A DNA stretch of 64,000 nucleotides from Edaphobacter flagellatus (GCF_025264665.1 NZ_CP073697.1:2542001-2606000), one strand, 5' to 3'. Positions 7,971-16,408 are shown, counted from the first letter of the stretch. Made by a program: numbers and translations. Notes: generated by a model from the sequence alone, not told the origin.

Positions 7971-8540
7971 ATGGAAAACCTCTTCATCATTTGTTTTGCA
8001 ACGGGACTGGTGCTGAGCCTTCTGTCGCTGATAAGTGGTTTTGGGCATCTGCACCTGGGCCATTTTCATGTAGGGCATCACCACATCGGGCATGGGCATG
8101 GCGCAAAGAGTGGCATGTCATCGGTAAATATGTTCACCGTGCTGGCGTTCGTCACGTGGTTTGGCGGTGCAGGCTATCTGCTGATGCGGACGACAACATT
8201 CAATGCGCAGCTGATTGTGCTGCTGGCCTCGATCAGCGGCTTTGCAGGAGCAGGGTTGCTGTGGGCTGCCCTGTTCAAAGTGTTGCTCCCCCACGAGCGC
8301 GTGATGGACTCGGCTGATACGGAGATGACCGGTGTTGTCGCGCGTGTGAGCAATGGCATTCGCGATGGCGATGGCATTGGCGAGATCATCTTCTCGCAAA
8401 CCGGCACGCGAAAAGCATCGGCTGCTCGCAGCGACGACGGACACGCGATCGAACGTGGCGCAGAGGTTGTCGTCATTCGCTACGAGCGCGGCGTGGCTTA
8501 TGTGCGGCGCTGGGACGAACTGGCGCACCCCGACGCCTGA
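7971..8540 (+). CDS. NfeD/YqiJ-like membrane protein with His-rich loop
   Basis: A 189-residue protein with an N-terminal hydrophobic helix, a loop extraordinarily rich in histidine (HLHLGHFHVGHHHIGHGHG, residues about 26-44), two further membrane helices (about 53-105) and a soluble C-terminal OB-fold-like domain (MTGVVARVSNGIRDGDGIGEI to VVVIRYERGVAYVRRW). This is the NfeD/YqiJ pattern; such proteins partner with flotillins in membrane microdomains, and a flotillin gene follows. The His-rich loop could bind metal, an addition not needed for the NfeD role. The gene starts two bases after the XRE stop with no Shine-Dalgarno, which implies translational coupling. Confidence 0.8.
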   Translation: MENLFIICFATGLVLSLLSLISGFGHLHLGHFHVGHHHIGHGHGAKSGMSSVNMFTVLAFVTWFGGAGYLLMRTTTFNAQLIVLLASISGFAGAGLLWAALFKVLLPHERVMDSADTEMTGVVARVSNGIRDGDGIGEIIFSQTGTRKASAARSDDGHAIERGAEVVVIRYERGVAYVRRWDELAHPDA

Positions 8541-8655
8541 GTTTGCTCTGATTTCATTTGCGGCTGCCCTCTTGCCAGGGCCTTCCCCTGCCGCCAACTC
8601 TTTCTGAGGCAAGCAGCGTACAGGCTTCATGTCTCTTAGGAGACGAAGGATTGTT

Positions 8656-10074
8656 ATGCCGGATTCGATTGTGACGATTGTCGGTTTACTGGTTTTCGGG
8701 ACGCTCGCGTTGGCCCTTCTTATGGCCAAAATGTTTCGCAAAGCGGGCCCGAACGAAGCAATTGTGGTCTACGGTTTTCGTGGACCGCGTGTGATCAAGG
8801 GCGGCGGCGCGGTGATCTTTCCCGTCGTCGAAAACTCGCGGCAGCTGTCGCTGGAGCTGATGAGCTTCGACGTCGCGCCGCAGCAGGACCTTTACACCAA
8901 GCAGGGCGTTGCGGTGACCGTTGAGGCAGTGGCGCAGATCAAGGTGCGCTCCGATAAGGAGTCGATTCTTACGGCTGCGGAGCAGTTCCTCACTAAGTCG
9001 CCCGACCAGCGCGAAGGGCTGATCCGCCTCGTGATGGAAGGACATCTGCGCGGCATCATCGGTCAGCTTACGGTTGAACAGATCGTCAAGGAGCCGGAGA
9101 TGGTGGCCGAGCGCATGCGTTCGACGTGCATGGATGACATGAGCAAGATGGGCCTGGAGGTGATCTCGTTCACGATTCGCGAGGTGCGCGACAAGAACGA
9201 GTACATCACCAACATGGGACGTCCTGATGTGGCTCGCATCAAGCGCGATGCGGAGATTGCTGCGGCTGAGGCGGAACGAGACACTGCGATTCGCCGTGCC
9301 GTTGCTCTGCGCGAAGCGGCTGTTGCCAAGGCCTCTGCCGACCAGGAGCGCGTGATTGCCGAAACAGCCTCGCTCGCAAAGCAGGCCGAAGCCCAGCGCG
9401 ACCTCGACATCCAGAAGGCGCAGTTCACCGAGGCGGCTCGCAGGCAGGAGGCGCAGGCCGATAAGGCGTATGAACTGCAGACCAACGTGATGCAGCAGAA
9501 AGTCGTCGCCGAGCAGGTGCGCGTACAGCAGGTCGAGAAGCAGGAGCAGGTCAAGGTGCAGGAGGCCGAGATTCTGCGTCACGAGAAGGAGTTGATTGCG
9601 ACCGTGCTGAAGGCTTCAGAAGTCGAGCGTCAGCGCATCGAGAACATCGCCAACGCCGAGCGTGCTCGTCTGACGATGGAGGCCGAGGGTCGCGCTGCCG
9701 CCACCAGGCTGCAGGGTGAAGCCGAAGCCGCGATCATCTTCCAGAAGGGCGAGGCCGAGGCGAAGGCAATGAACGTGAAGGCTGAAGCCTACCAGGAGTG
9801 GACGCAGGCCGCCGTAGTCGACAAGCTGATCTCGAACATGGCCGATGTTGTGCGGGCCATGTCGGAGCCGCTCAGCAAGGTCGACAAGATCACGGTCATC
9901 TCCACTGGAGCCGATGGCACGACCGGGGCCAGCAAGGTGACGGGCGAGATGACGAAGATCGCCGCACAGGTGCCTGCCCTGTTTGAGGCGCTGAGCGGAA
10001 TGAAGCTCGAGGACCTGATGGCCAACGTGAAGGCGATGAAGCCCCGCGATGGCGGCAATGGCTTGAGTGCGTAA
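8656..10074 (+). CDS. yqiK: Flotillin-family (SPFH) protein
   Basis: A 472-residue flotillin. After one N-terminal membrane helix (VGLLVFGTLALALLMAK) comes an SPFH domain (about 30-200: GPNEAIVVYGFRGPRVIKGGG to SFTIREVRDKNEYI) and a long Ala/Glu-rich coiled coil (about 205-400), then a flotillin C-terminal region. Flotillins scaffold membrane microdomains and influence fluidity and protein assembly. The frame is open from 8629, but the ATG at 8656 has AAGGA five bases and AGGAG 14 bases upstream and begins with the membrane segment. Next to an NfeD-like gene, as is usual, and followed by pspA. Confidence 0.92.
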   Translation: MPDSIVTIVGLLVFGTLALALLMAKMFRKAGPNEAIVVYGFRGPRVIKGGGAVIFPVVENSRQLSLELMSFDVAPQQDLYTKQGVAVTVEAVAQIKVRSDKESILTAAEQFLTKSPDQREGLIRLVMEGHLRGIIGQLTVEQIVKEPEMVAERMRSTCMDDMSKMGLEVISFTIREVRDKNEYITNMGRPDVARIKRDAEIAAAEAERDTAIRRAVALREAAVAKASADQERVIAETASLAKQAEAQRDLDIQKAQFTEAARRQEAQADKAYELQTNVMQQKVVAEQVRVQQVEKQEQVKVQEAEILRHEKELIATVLKASEVERQRIENIANAERARLTMEAEGRAAATRLQGEAEAAIIFQKGEAEAKAMNVKAEAYQEWTQAAVVDKLISNMADVVRAMSEPLSKVDKITVISTGADGTTGASKVTGEMTKIAAQVPALFEALSGMKLEDLMANVKAMKPRDGGNGLSA

Positions 10075-10082
10075 TGTTGGGC

Positions 10083-10107
10083 GCGGCGCGGGTAGTTGAC
10101 GCGCCGC
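10083..10107 (+). terminator. GC-rich hairpin between flotillin and pspA genes
   Basis: GCGGCGCG and CGCGCCGC pair perfectly and are followed by ATTTTTC. This is a sound intrinsic terminator on the plus strand, yet a pspA gene on the same strand follows 39 bases later, so it may reduce rather than stop read-through, or pspA has a further promoter. Confidence 0.7.
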
Positions 10108-10145
10108 ATTTTTCTTCGTGAAGCGTAAGTAAGAAGGAGGATGCT

Positions 10146-10814
10146 ATGCCGCTGCTGGAGAGAATTGGAACGTTGTTGCGGGCGAATCTGAATGACCTGA
10201 TCGACCGAGCCGAGGACCCGGAGAAACTCTGCAGGCAGCTGGTGCTGGATATGGAAAATCAGTTGATGCAGGTGAAGACACAGGTGGCGATGGCGATTGC
10301 CGATCAGCATCTGCTGACGAAGAAGCACAAGGAGCACTCCGACGCAGTGATCGAGTGGCACCGCAAGGCCGAAGTAGCAGTCGAAAAACAGAAAGATGAT
10401 CTGGCTCGCGTTGCGCTGGAGCGGAGCCTGGAGAACGAGAAAATGGCGAAGGGCTTCGCGCAGCAGATCGAAGATCAGACCGCCGAGACCGAGCTGTTGC
10501 GCAGCGCCTACTCGCGGCTCGAGAGGAAGCTGGCAGAGACGCGCAGCGCCTGCGAGATGCTGATCGCGCAGAACCGCCGCGCACGTGCGACAGGTAAGGC
10601 GAATGCAACGCGCGGCGCCGGCGTGCTGGGCCAGCGAGGATCGGCCGTGGCGCGCCTGAAGGAAAGCGTGCAACAGCAACAGGCCATGAATGCGGCAAGT
10701 CACATGCTGCTCGAGACCGGTTCGGCAGAGGATCGGCTCGATGCGCTGGAGCGTGATGAGCGCATCGAGCGGCTCCTGGCGGAGCTCAAGGAGCGTCAAC
10801 CTCGTCTAACCTAG
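10146..10814 (+). CDS. pspA: PspA/IM30-family membrane-stress protein
   Basis: A 222-residue, almost entirely helical protein: MPLLERIGTLLRANLNDLIDRAEDPEKLCRQLVLDMENQL is the classical PspA/Vipp1 N-terminus (amphipathic helix plus first coiled-coil helix), followed by long Glu/Lys/Arg-rich coiled coils. PspA forms ESCRT-III-like assemblies that seal and stabilise damaged inner membrane. AAGAAGGAGG precedes the ATG by five bases. Its place behind flotillin and NfeD-like genes suggests one membrane-integrity unit, partly separated by the hairpin at 10083. Confidence 0.9.
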   Translation: MPLLERIGTLLRANLNDLIDRAEDPEKLCRQLVLDMENQLMQVKTQVAMAIADQHLLTKKHKEHSDAVIEWHRKAEVAVEKQKDDLARVALERSLENEKMAKGFAQQIEDQTAETELLRSAYSRLERKLAETRSACEMLIAQNRRARATGKANATRGAGVLGQRGSAVARLKESVQQQQAMNAASHMLLETGSAEDRLDALERDERIERLLAELKERQPRLT

Positions 10815-10850
10815 CGCGCCTGTAGTTCGGCGCATCTCCACACAAAAAGT

Positions 10851-10911
10851 GCGCCTCATGCTGTCTTCCATCGATGGGCTGATAGCCGATGGGAAGATTT
10901 GCATGAGGCGC
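10851..10911. other. Long imperfect stem-loop between pspA and the cellulase gene
   Basis: GCGCCTCATGC (10851-10861) pairs with GCATGAGGCGC (10901-10911), and inside it TCTTCCATCG pairs with CGATGGGAAGA, giving a stem of roughly 22 bp around a short apical loop. Both flanking genes converge on it, so it may act as a terminator without a T tract or as a processing hairpin. A second GC-rich pairing (GCCGGGG with CCCCGGC, 10917-10963) overlaps the end of the cellulase gene. Confidence 0.6.
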
Positions 10912-10946
10912 GCAAGGCCGGGGCTTTAAGGACCTTTGGAGGGTTT

Positions 10947-12521
10947 TTAGAGGTCGCCCCCGGCTGACTCATGTTGAGAATGTGCCGCCTCGGGGGTGTG
11001 TTCCATCGGTTCTATAGAAGGCTGGGGGTTGAGCACCGACGCCGGAAGATGAGGCGTATACGCGATGGACATGTTCTTCGTCTGTTGCGCTCTCAACCGT
11101 GCGATCACGGCAGGCTGGAAGGCAACCGGTTGAGGAGCGATCACCTGCTGTGCCGTCGTCTGCGGTGCAATTGCCTGCGGCTGCGCTGCGGCAAGCATCA
11201 CCTGCGGACCAGCCGGTGCGATCGGCCGTGGTGTCGAGGCCATCAGGTTATTCAGTGCCGTGAGCTTGAACGGATTGGCTGGCTTTCCGTAGTCGGAATC
11301 GAGCAGGCCGTTGGCGTCCTCGCCGTTCAGCGCCCAGGAGGTCCAGCTGATGTCGGAGTTCTTCGCTAGATAGGCGACCAGCGCGCAGAACCACTGGCCC
11401 TCGGAACCGGACTCGGTGCCGACGATATCGCGCGTCAGGTTGGTCGTGCCGAACTCGCCAACCCAGACCGGAGCGATGCCCTCGCGGCTGATATAGCCCC
11501 AGTGACGGTTGAAGACGGCCTCAAGCGAAGCAGCCGTAGCCCCGTTGAACCACTTCTGGTGGTACTCGTTCGGGCCGTAGTCGTGGGCCGAGTAGACAAG
11601 CTGGTTGGCAACGTCGAGGTGCACTGGCGCGTGACGCACGCCCTCGAGATTGCCGCCCCACCAGTAGAAGTCGTTGTTCACCGCGTCCACGCCTTCGACA
11701 AAGACGATCAGGCGCGGGTTGATGGCGAGGACGGCGTTGCCGCCGCGCTGTGCGGCCAGGTGCCAGTCGCGCTCGCCGCAGCCTGACCAGCAGGCTCCGC
11801 CGGAGTTGGCGTTGTGCGGCTCGTTGCGCAGATCGACGCCGATGACGGTCGTGTTACCCGCATAACGACGGGCAAGCATCTGCCAATCGGTGATCCATGC
11901 CGACTCGGGGTAGGCAGCGGTGTACCAGAGGCCGCTCTGCTCAGCCGAGTCACCGGCCTCAGAGCGATGATTGTCCAGGATCACCTTCAGCCCGATCTGA
12001 CCGGCATACTCAATCACGCGGTCAAGAATCTGCAGCGAGTTCAGCCCGCGCAGGGGCTGGTTCATTTCGCCATGCTCGCCGGTGAAGGAGATCGCTTCGG
12101 GCACGATGGGGTGCTCGACCATGTCGTTCGACAGCGGAATGCGAACGGTGTTGAAGCCCGAGCTATGAATGGTCTCAAGGATGGTGCGGTAATCCTGCAC
12201 GGCTAGTCCGCCGGGGACCTTGCGCACAGTCTCGAACCCGTACCAGTTGATACCCTGAATGCGCACGGGGGTGCCGCGATCGTCCAGGATCTGGTTGCCG
12301 CTGGTGTGCCAGTAGCCGGTATCGGCGGCGCGGGTTGAGGCAAGAACCAGACGCTTCTGTGCGAGCGCAGTCCGATTTTCGCGATATTCCACGCGAACCT
12401 CGGTTGCGATCTGACGCAGGGACGCCTTCTGCTGGTGGGGGTTGACGTCGGGGTGAATCGTGGCCCAGACCAAAGCAAGAAAATGGAAAACAGCCAGGAA
12501 AAAGTAGGAAATCGTGCTCAT
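10947..12521 (-). CDS. Exported glycoside hydrolase family 5 cellulase/endoglucanase
   Basis: A 524-residue protein. A hydrophobic N-terminal segment (residues 4-21) acts as signal peptide or membrane anchor. The catalytic domain spans about 67-430: GYWHTSGNQILDDRGTPVRI and GINWYGFE open the family 5 barrel, acid/base Glu234 lies in LRNEPH and nucleophile Glu356 in VGEFG. The closest family pattern is GH5 endo-beta-1,4-glucanase. A Pro/Gln/Ala-rich C-terminal tail (about 430-524) looks disordered and may be a linker without a binding module. AGGAATC precedes the ATG. The 488 bases upstream are non-coding with several small hairpins, so a regulated leader is possible. Confidence 0.9.
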   Translation of the reverse strand: MSTISYFFLAVFHFLALVWATIHPDVNPHQQKASLRQIATEVRVEYRENRTALAQKRLVLASTRAADTGYWHTSGNQILDDRGTPVRIQGINWYGFETVRKVPGGLAVQDYRTILETIHSSGFNTVRIPLSNDMVEHPIVPEAISFTGEHGEMNQPLRGLNSLQILDRVIEYAGQIGLKVILDNHRSEAGDSAEQSGLWYTAAYPESAWITDWQMLARRYAGNTTVIGVDLRNEPHNANSGGACWSGCGERDWHLAAQRGGNAVLAINPRLIVFVEGVDAVNNDFYWWGGNLEGVRHAPVHLDVANQLVYSAHDYGPNEYHQKWFNGATAASLEAVFNRHWGYISREGIAPVWVGEFGTTNLTRDIVGTESGSEGQWFCALVAYLAKNSDISWTSWALNGEDANGLLDSDYGKPANPFKLTALNNLMASTPRPIAPAGPQVMLAAAQPQAIAPQTTAQQVIAPQPVAFQPAVIARLRAQQTKNMSIAYTPHLPASVLNPQPSIEPMEHTPEAAHSQHESAGGDL

Positions 12522-13009
12522 CGGAAGATTCCTGAATTTTTCTTGGTAAAGCGGTTAGCGCTCTCGCTATCAAGCGCTCTTACGCAATTACGAGTTAGGG
12601 TTATGTTTCCGGGAGAACCGAAGCAAGTGAAACAGGGTGATGCAGTGTTACCAGTCGAGGCGGCGTTACGTATCTGTCGCCTCTGGCAGGAGAGAAACGG
12701 TTTACCCACTTCGGGGTATTGTTTGCCGTCGCTTTTTCTGCCTCGAAACCCTTCAAAAGACAGGATTTCGGTTGCTGATGGCTATCAGCCTCTGTAAGTG
12801 CTGATTAGTCACAATTTAAGGAGTAACATTAATCTCCCACACAGGTAACTTAATTCTGAGTTACCATCTCAAGTTTCATACAGTTTTTCCCACGCGGGTG
12901 TTCTGCCGAAGTAACAAGCATGCAGGCTGCCAAAACGGCCGCTCAGTGCATATCTCCAGGGAAATTATTGACTAAACTAGATTTAGTGGCTTATGCGGGA
13001 GGCTAAAAT
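12522..13009 (-). promoter_or_regulatory. Long non-coding leader/promoter region of the cellulase gene
   Basis: This 488-base stretch holds no credible gene. It contains several short hairpins: GAGGCG with CGCCTC (12657-12683), TACCC with GGGTA (12703-12718), CTGAT with ATCAG (near 12774-12787), and an inverted repeat GGTAACT with AGTTACC (12844-12865). The end near ruvA has CTAAA/TTTAG (about 12972-12986), possibly a weak ruvA terminator. No known riboswitch consensus could be matched by eye. Confidence 0.45.
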
Positions 13010-13612
13010 TTAGCGGATTGCTGCCATCGCGGCGCGGAAAAGGGATTCAAAGTCGCCTCCGACGGAAGAGTTTTTCTCAATCGCTGTTTCGATGGCCTTC
13101 TGCGCAACCGGGCGCGGGTAGCCCAGATTAACCAGCGCCGAAAGCGCATCGTCGGCGACCGGTCCGTGATGCGCCCCGCCTGTCGCCGAAGCAAGATCGG
13201 GGATGGCAAGGTCGTCGAGCTTGTCCTTCAGCTCCAGCACGACACGCTCGGCGGTCTTCTTCCCGATGCCGGGAATCTTCGTCAGGGTGGCATGATCTCC
13301 GCCGCGAATCGCGGTGACGAGGCGCTCGGGCGAGATGCCGCTCAGGACGGTGATAGCCAGCTTGGGGCCGATACCCGAGATCGTCAGCAGTTTTTCAAAC
13401 AGCCGCTTCTCCTGCGTGGTGGCGAAGCCGAAGAGGGCAAGCTGGTCTTCGCGAACGTGCGTATGGATAAAGAGCGCGGCCTCGCTGTTCTCGGCGGGCA
13501 GCTCCGAGAACGTGGCGACAGAGATAGTGACCTCGTAGCCGACGCCATTGCAGTCGACGATGACCTGATTGGGGGTCTTGGAGAGGAGGCGTCCGCGCAG
13601 GTGAGCGATCAT
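13010..13612 (-). CDS. ruvA: Holliday junction branch-migration protein RuvA
   Basis: A 200-residue protein of the usual RuvA length. The N-terminal OB fold (MIAHLRGRLLSKTPNQVIVDCNGVGYEVT) with the family HTHVREDQLALFGF segment is followed by tandem helix-hairpin-helix motifs (LTISGIGPKLA and LTKIPGIGKKTAERVVLELKDKL) and a C-terminal RuvB-contacting domain (SALVNLGYPRPVAQKAIE). It recognises four-way junctions and loads RuvB for branch migration. No ruvB or ruvC is adjacent; a Crp/Fnr gene is divergent 66 bases away. Confidence 0.97.
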   Translation of the reverse strand: MIAHLRGRLLSKTPNQVIVDCNGVGYEVTISVATFSELPAENSEAALFIHTHVREDQLALFGFATTQEKRLFEKLLTISGIGPKLAITVLSGISPERLVTAIRGGDHATLTKIPGIGKKTAERVVLELKDKLDDLAIPDLASATGGAHHGPVADDALSALVNLGYPRPVAQKAIETAIEKNSSVGGDFESLFRAAMAAIR

Positions 13613-13678
13613 GCTTCAGGTGATTGTAAATGCGGCCATGTCCCTCGGAGGCGTAGCATAGACGCAGGGGACACGACC

Positions 13679-14383
13679 ATGGCGCAGGGCAGCCGCGACT
13701 GTATAACCTGTGCGGTGCGCAAGGAGGACTGCTTCTGCAGCCTGACTTCCGATGCCCTCGCCGACCTTCAGTCCATCGGACACCTCACGCACTTCGAGCC
13801 GGGCGAGCTGGCTCTGCACGAAGGCTATATAGCCGATAAAGTCTACGTGATGTGCCACGGCCGTATGAAGCTGACCGCCTCTTCGGCCGAGGGCAAGCTG
13901 CTCATCGTGCGGCTGGCCAAGCCGGGCGATGTGCTGGGACTGGCGGCCGTACTGAAAGGCAGCACGCATAAAGTCACCGCGGAAGCGCTGGAGCCGTGCG
14001 AGGCCAAGGCAATTGGCCGCGCCGAGTTTCTCGCCTTCATGGACAGGTATCGCGACGTAAGCCGCAATACGGCGTTGACGCTGGCCCTGGAGTACGAGGG
14101 GGCAATGTTGAGCGCGCGCCGGCTCGCACTCTCTGGCTCGGCCTCAAGCAAGCTGGCCCACGTGCTGCTGGACTGGGGCGGCATGGGGAAGCAGCCGGCA
14201 GAGGAGCCATTCGCGTTTCGTATGCCGCTCACGCACGAAGAGCTTGGGAACATGGCCGGCCTGTCCCGCGAGACCGTGACCCGGCTGCTTACAAAGTTCC
14301 GGCATGAGGGGATGGTGCAGCAACAGGGCGAGCAGATCATTCTCCCTCGGCCCTCTGCCATGCAGGCGAAGTATTGCTCATAA
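13679..14383 (+). CDS. Crp/Fnr-family transcriptional regulator with N-terminal Cys cluster
   Basis: A 234-residue regulator. The frame is open from 13166, but everything before 13679 is antisense to ruvA. Residues 8-20 carry four cysteines (CITCAVRKEDCFC), reminiscent of Fnr-type or metal-binding N-termini. The cyclic-nucleotide-binding fold spans about 30-140 (LTHFEPGELALHEG, VRLAKPGDVLGLAAVLKG), and the winged HTH reads LTHEELGNMAGLSRETVTRLL. The recognition helix has RETVTR, the CRP-like arrangement that reads TGTGA half-sites. A perfect TGTGA-N6-TCACA site lies at 16409, upstream of the adjacent cytochrome oxidase genes, a plausible target. Confidence 0.9.
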   Translation: MAQGSRDCITCAVRKEDCFCSLTSDALADLQSIGHLTHFEPGELALHEGYIADKVYVMCHGRMKLTASSAEGKLLIVRLAKPGDVLGLAAVLKGSTHKVTAEALEPCEAKAIGRAEFLAFMDRYRDVSRNTALTLALEYEGAMLSARRLALSGSASSKLAHVLLDWGGMGKQPAEEPFAFRMPLTHEELGNMAGLSRETVTRLLTKFRHEGMVQQQGEQIILPRPSAMQAKYCS

Positions 14384-14400
14384 ATAGCTGAGAGAGAGGC

Positions 14401-14446
14401 GAGATCCATCCCGTGCTGCATGGATTGCAGCTACGGAATGGATCTC
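14401..14446. terminator. Terminator between the Crp/Fnr and CoxI genes
   Basis: GAGATCCAT (14401-14409) pairs with ATGGATCTC (14438-14446); inside, CCGT/ACGG and GCTGCA/TGCAGC continue the stem. TTTCTC follows on the plus strand. The two genes converge on it. Confidence 0.75.
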
Positions 14447-14493
14447 TTTCTCCCGAGCACCCATCAGACCTGGGAGGGGTGCCGCGTGAGCTT

Positions 14494-16152
14494 TTACGCG
14501 CACAGCTTCGAGTCGGTCCCATCGATCGACGCATAGTCATACGCTTCATGGGTCACAATCGGTGTGACCGGGAAGTTTTCCGTGGGCGGCGGCGAAGTCG
14601 TCTGCCACTCCAGCCCATACGCGCGCCATGGATTCGATGTAGCAACCGGGCCATAGTAGATCGACCAGGCGAGATAGATGATCGTAAGCAGATAGCCAAG
14701 TCCCATCACGCTGGCTCCCGCGGTCGACATGACATTCAGCACCTGCCACTCCGGCGGATACATCGCATAGCGTCGCGGCATGCCCAGGTAGCCGAGGATG
14801 AACTGCGGCCCGAAGGTGAAGAAGAAGCCGATGAAAATCGTAGCCGCTGCAATCTTTGCCGGTCCTTCGGGGTAAAGTCGCCCGGTGATCTTCGGCCACC
14901 AGAAATGCAGTCCGCCGAGATAACCCATAATGACCGAGCCCACCATGACGAAGTGGAAGTGCGCGACGATAAAGTAGGTCTCCGTCAGATGGACGTCCAT
15001 GCCAAGCGAGCCAAGAAAAACTCCCGTGCAGCCGCCAATGACGAACAGACCGAGGAAGCAGAAGGCATAGATCATCGGCGCGTCGAAGCTGATGGAGCCT
15101 TTATAGAGTGTCGTCGTCCAGTTGAAGACCTTGATCGCCGACGGAACCGCGACAAGCATGGTCAGCATGGAAAACACGAGAGCTGAGTACTGGCTCACTC
15201 CCATGATGAACATGTGATGCTCCCACACAAAGAAGCCGAACAGCGCGATGGCCACCGACGAAAACGCGACGGCAGAATAACCGAAGACACGCTTGCGCGA
15301 AAAGCAGGCAATGATCTCCGACATAACACCCATCGAAGGCAGCAGCATGATGTACACGGCAGGATGCGAGTAGAACCAGAACAGGTGTTGGAAGAGCAGC
15401 GGGTCGCCGCCGATTGCAGGATCGAAGACGCCAATGCCAACCAACCTTTCCAGCGCAACCAGCACAATCGCGATAGCGACAACCGGCGTTCCCAATACCA
15501 TCACGATCGATGCCGCATAGTGCGACCAGATAAAGAGCGGCAGGCGAAACCACGTCAGCCCCGGTGCGCGCATGCGGTGGATCGTAACGATGAAGTTAAG
15601 ACCGGTGAAGATCGACGAAAAGCCGGCCACAAAGGCAGCCAGTCCGGCCGAAATCACATTCGTATTGACGAACCGTGTGCTGAGCGGCGTCGTGAAAGTC
15701 CATCCCGTATCGACGCCGCCGTTGATGACCGTGTACAGCAACAGCAGGCCACCGACGACAAAGCAGTACCAGCTCAGCAGATTCAATCGCGGAAAGGCGA
15801 GATCCCGCGCGCCGATCATCAGCGGGATCAGAAAATTACCAAGCACTGCCGGGACCGCAGGAATCAGCACAAAGAAAACCATCACGATGCCGTGCATGGT
15901 GAAGACCTTGTTGTAGGTGTCCATCGCCATCAGGTCCGAACCCGGCGTCAGCAGCTCGAGCCGAAGAAGGAAAGCGAGCAGGCCTCCGATAGCGAAAAAG
16001 AACGTAACGCCGATCAGATAGAGGATGGCAATCCGCTTATGGTCCTGCGTCAGCAGCCAGCTCTTCAATCCGTGGGATTCGTTCAGGTAATTGCGCTGTT
16101 CTTCACGCGTTGCGGTGGCGACGGAGGGCTGGGGAACGGCTATGGTGCTCAT
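14494..16152 (-). CDS. ctaD: Cytochrome c oxidase subunit I, A2-type haem-copper oxidase
   Basis: A 552-residue, twelve-helix subunit that reduces oxygen and pumps protons in the inner membrane. Haem and copper ligands are all visible: His87 (TMHG), His263 with crosslinking Tyr267 (SHPAVY), His312-His313 (EHHMF), His398 and His400 (AHFHF). Lys341 of the K-channel is in VPSAIKVF. The helix VI motif is YSHPAVY, lacking the Glu of A1 enzymes, which defines the A2 type. The frame is open 52 codons further upstream, but the ATG at 16152 overlaps the stop of the small upstream gene (ATGA). No subunit II, III or assembly gene is adjacent, which is unusual. Confidence 0.95.
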   Translation of the reverse strand: MSTIAVPQPSVATATREEQRNYLNESHGLKSWLLTQDHKRIAILYLIGVTFFFAIGGLLAFLLRLELLTPGSDLMAMDTYNKVFTMHGIVMVFFVLIPAVPAVLGNFLIPLMIGARDLAFPRLNLLSWYCFVVGGLLLLYTVINGGVDTGWTFTTPLSTRFVNTNVISAGLAAFVAGFSSIFTGLNFIVTIHRMRAPGLTWFRLPLFIWSHYAASIVMVLGTPVVAIAIVLVALERLVGIGVFDPAIGGDPLLFQHLFWFYSHPAVYIMLLPSMGVMSEIIACFSRKRVFGYSAVAFSSVAIALFGFFVWEHHMFIMGVSQYSALVFSMLTMLVAVPSAIKVFNWTTTLYKGSISFDAPMIYAFCFLGLFVIGGCTGVFLGSLGMDVHLTETYFIVAHFHFVMVGSVIMGYLGGLHFWWPKITGRLYPEGPAKIAAATIFIGFFFTFGPQFILGYLGMPRRYAMYPPEWQVLNVMSTAGASVMGLGYLLTIIYLAWSIYYGPVATSNPWRAYGLEWQTTSPPPTENFPVTPIVTHEAYDYASIDGTDSKLCA

Positions 16153-16358
16153 GCGTGTGCGGGCCTCATATGGATCAGATCGATAAGCCGAAGATCGATG
16201 CACTCCTGAACCGCCAGCACAATCAGCGGCGGGCAGTTCGGGGTCGTGCCGTATCCCGGACACGGCGCGTGGGTATCGCAGTGCTGCCTCGGAGAGCGTC
16301 GTGAGCATTCCTTGCAGGCATGGACACAGGGGCGGGATTGGAGGACGTGGAGTTTCAT
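16149..16358 (-). CDS. Small Cys-rich protein translationally coupled to CoxI
   Basis: A 69-residue protein with seven cysteines (11, 15, 18, 27, 33, 42, 53) and several histidines in a compact N-terminal part (CVHACKEC...HCDTHAPC), followed by a mildly hydrophobic C-terminal segment. The pattern suggests a zinc- or copper-binding fold, but no family is recognised. Support that it is real: AGGAG precedes its ATG by eight bases, and its stop codon overlaps the ctaD start as ATGA, a classic coupling. It may assist copper or haem insertion into CoxI; that is inference. Alternatively it is a short leader whose translation controls ctaD. Confidence 0.6.
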   Translation of the reverse strand: MKLHVLQSRPCVHACKECSRRSPRQHCDTHAPCPGYGTTPNCPPLIVLAVQECIDLRLIDLIHMRPAHA

Positions 16359-16408
16359 CGCTCGATCTCCTGAAGAAGATCAGGATGAAACGGATGCGGA
16401 GAAAAAGA

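Noticed and set aside
12590..12790. Cyclic-di-GMP riboswitch in the cellulase leader
   Set aside because: A GGTAAC-like segment and stems invite comparison, but the conserved GEMM core segments could not be matched in order.
13166..13678. 171-residue N-terminal extension of the Crp/Fnr frame
   Set aside because: It runs antisense to ruvA, is not protein-like, and the ATG at 13679 begins the conserved Cys cluster.
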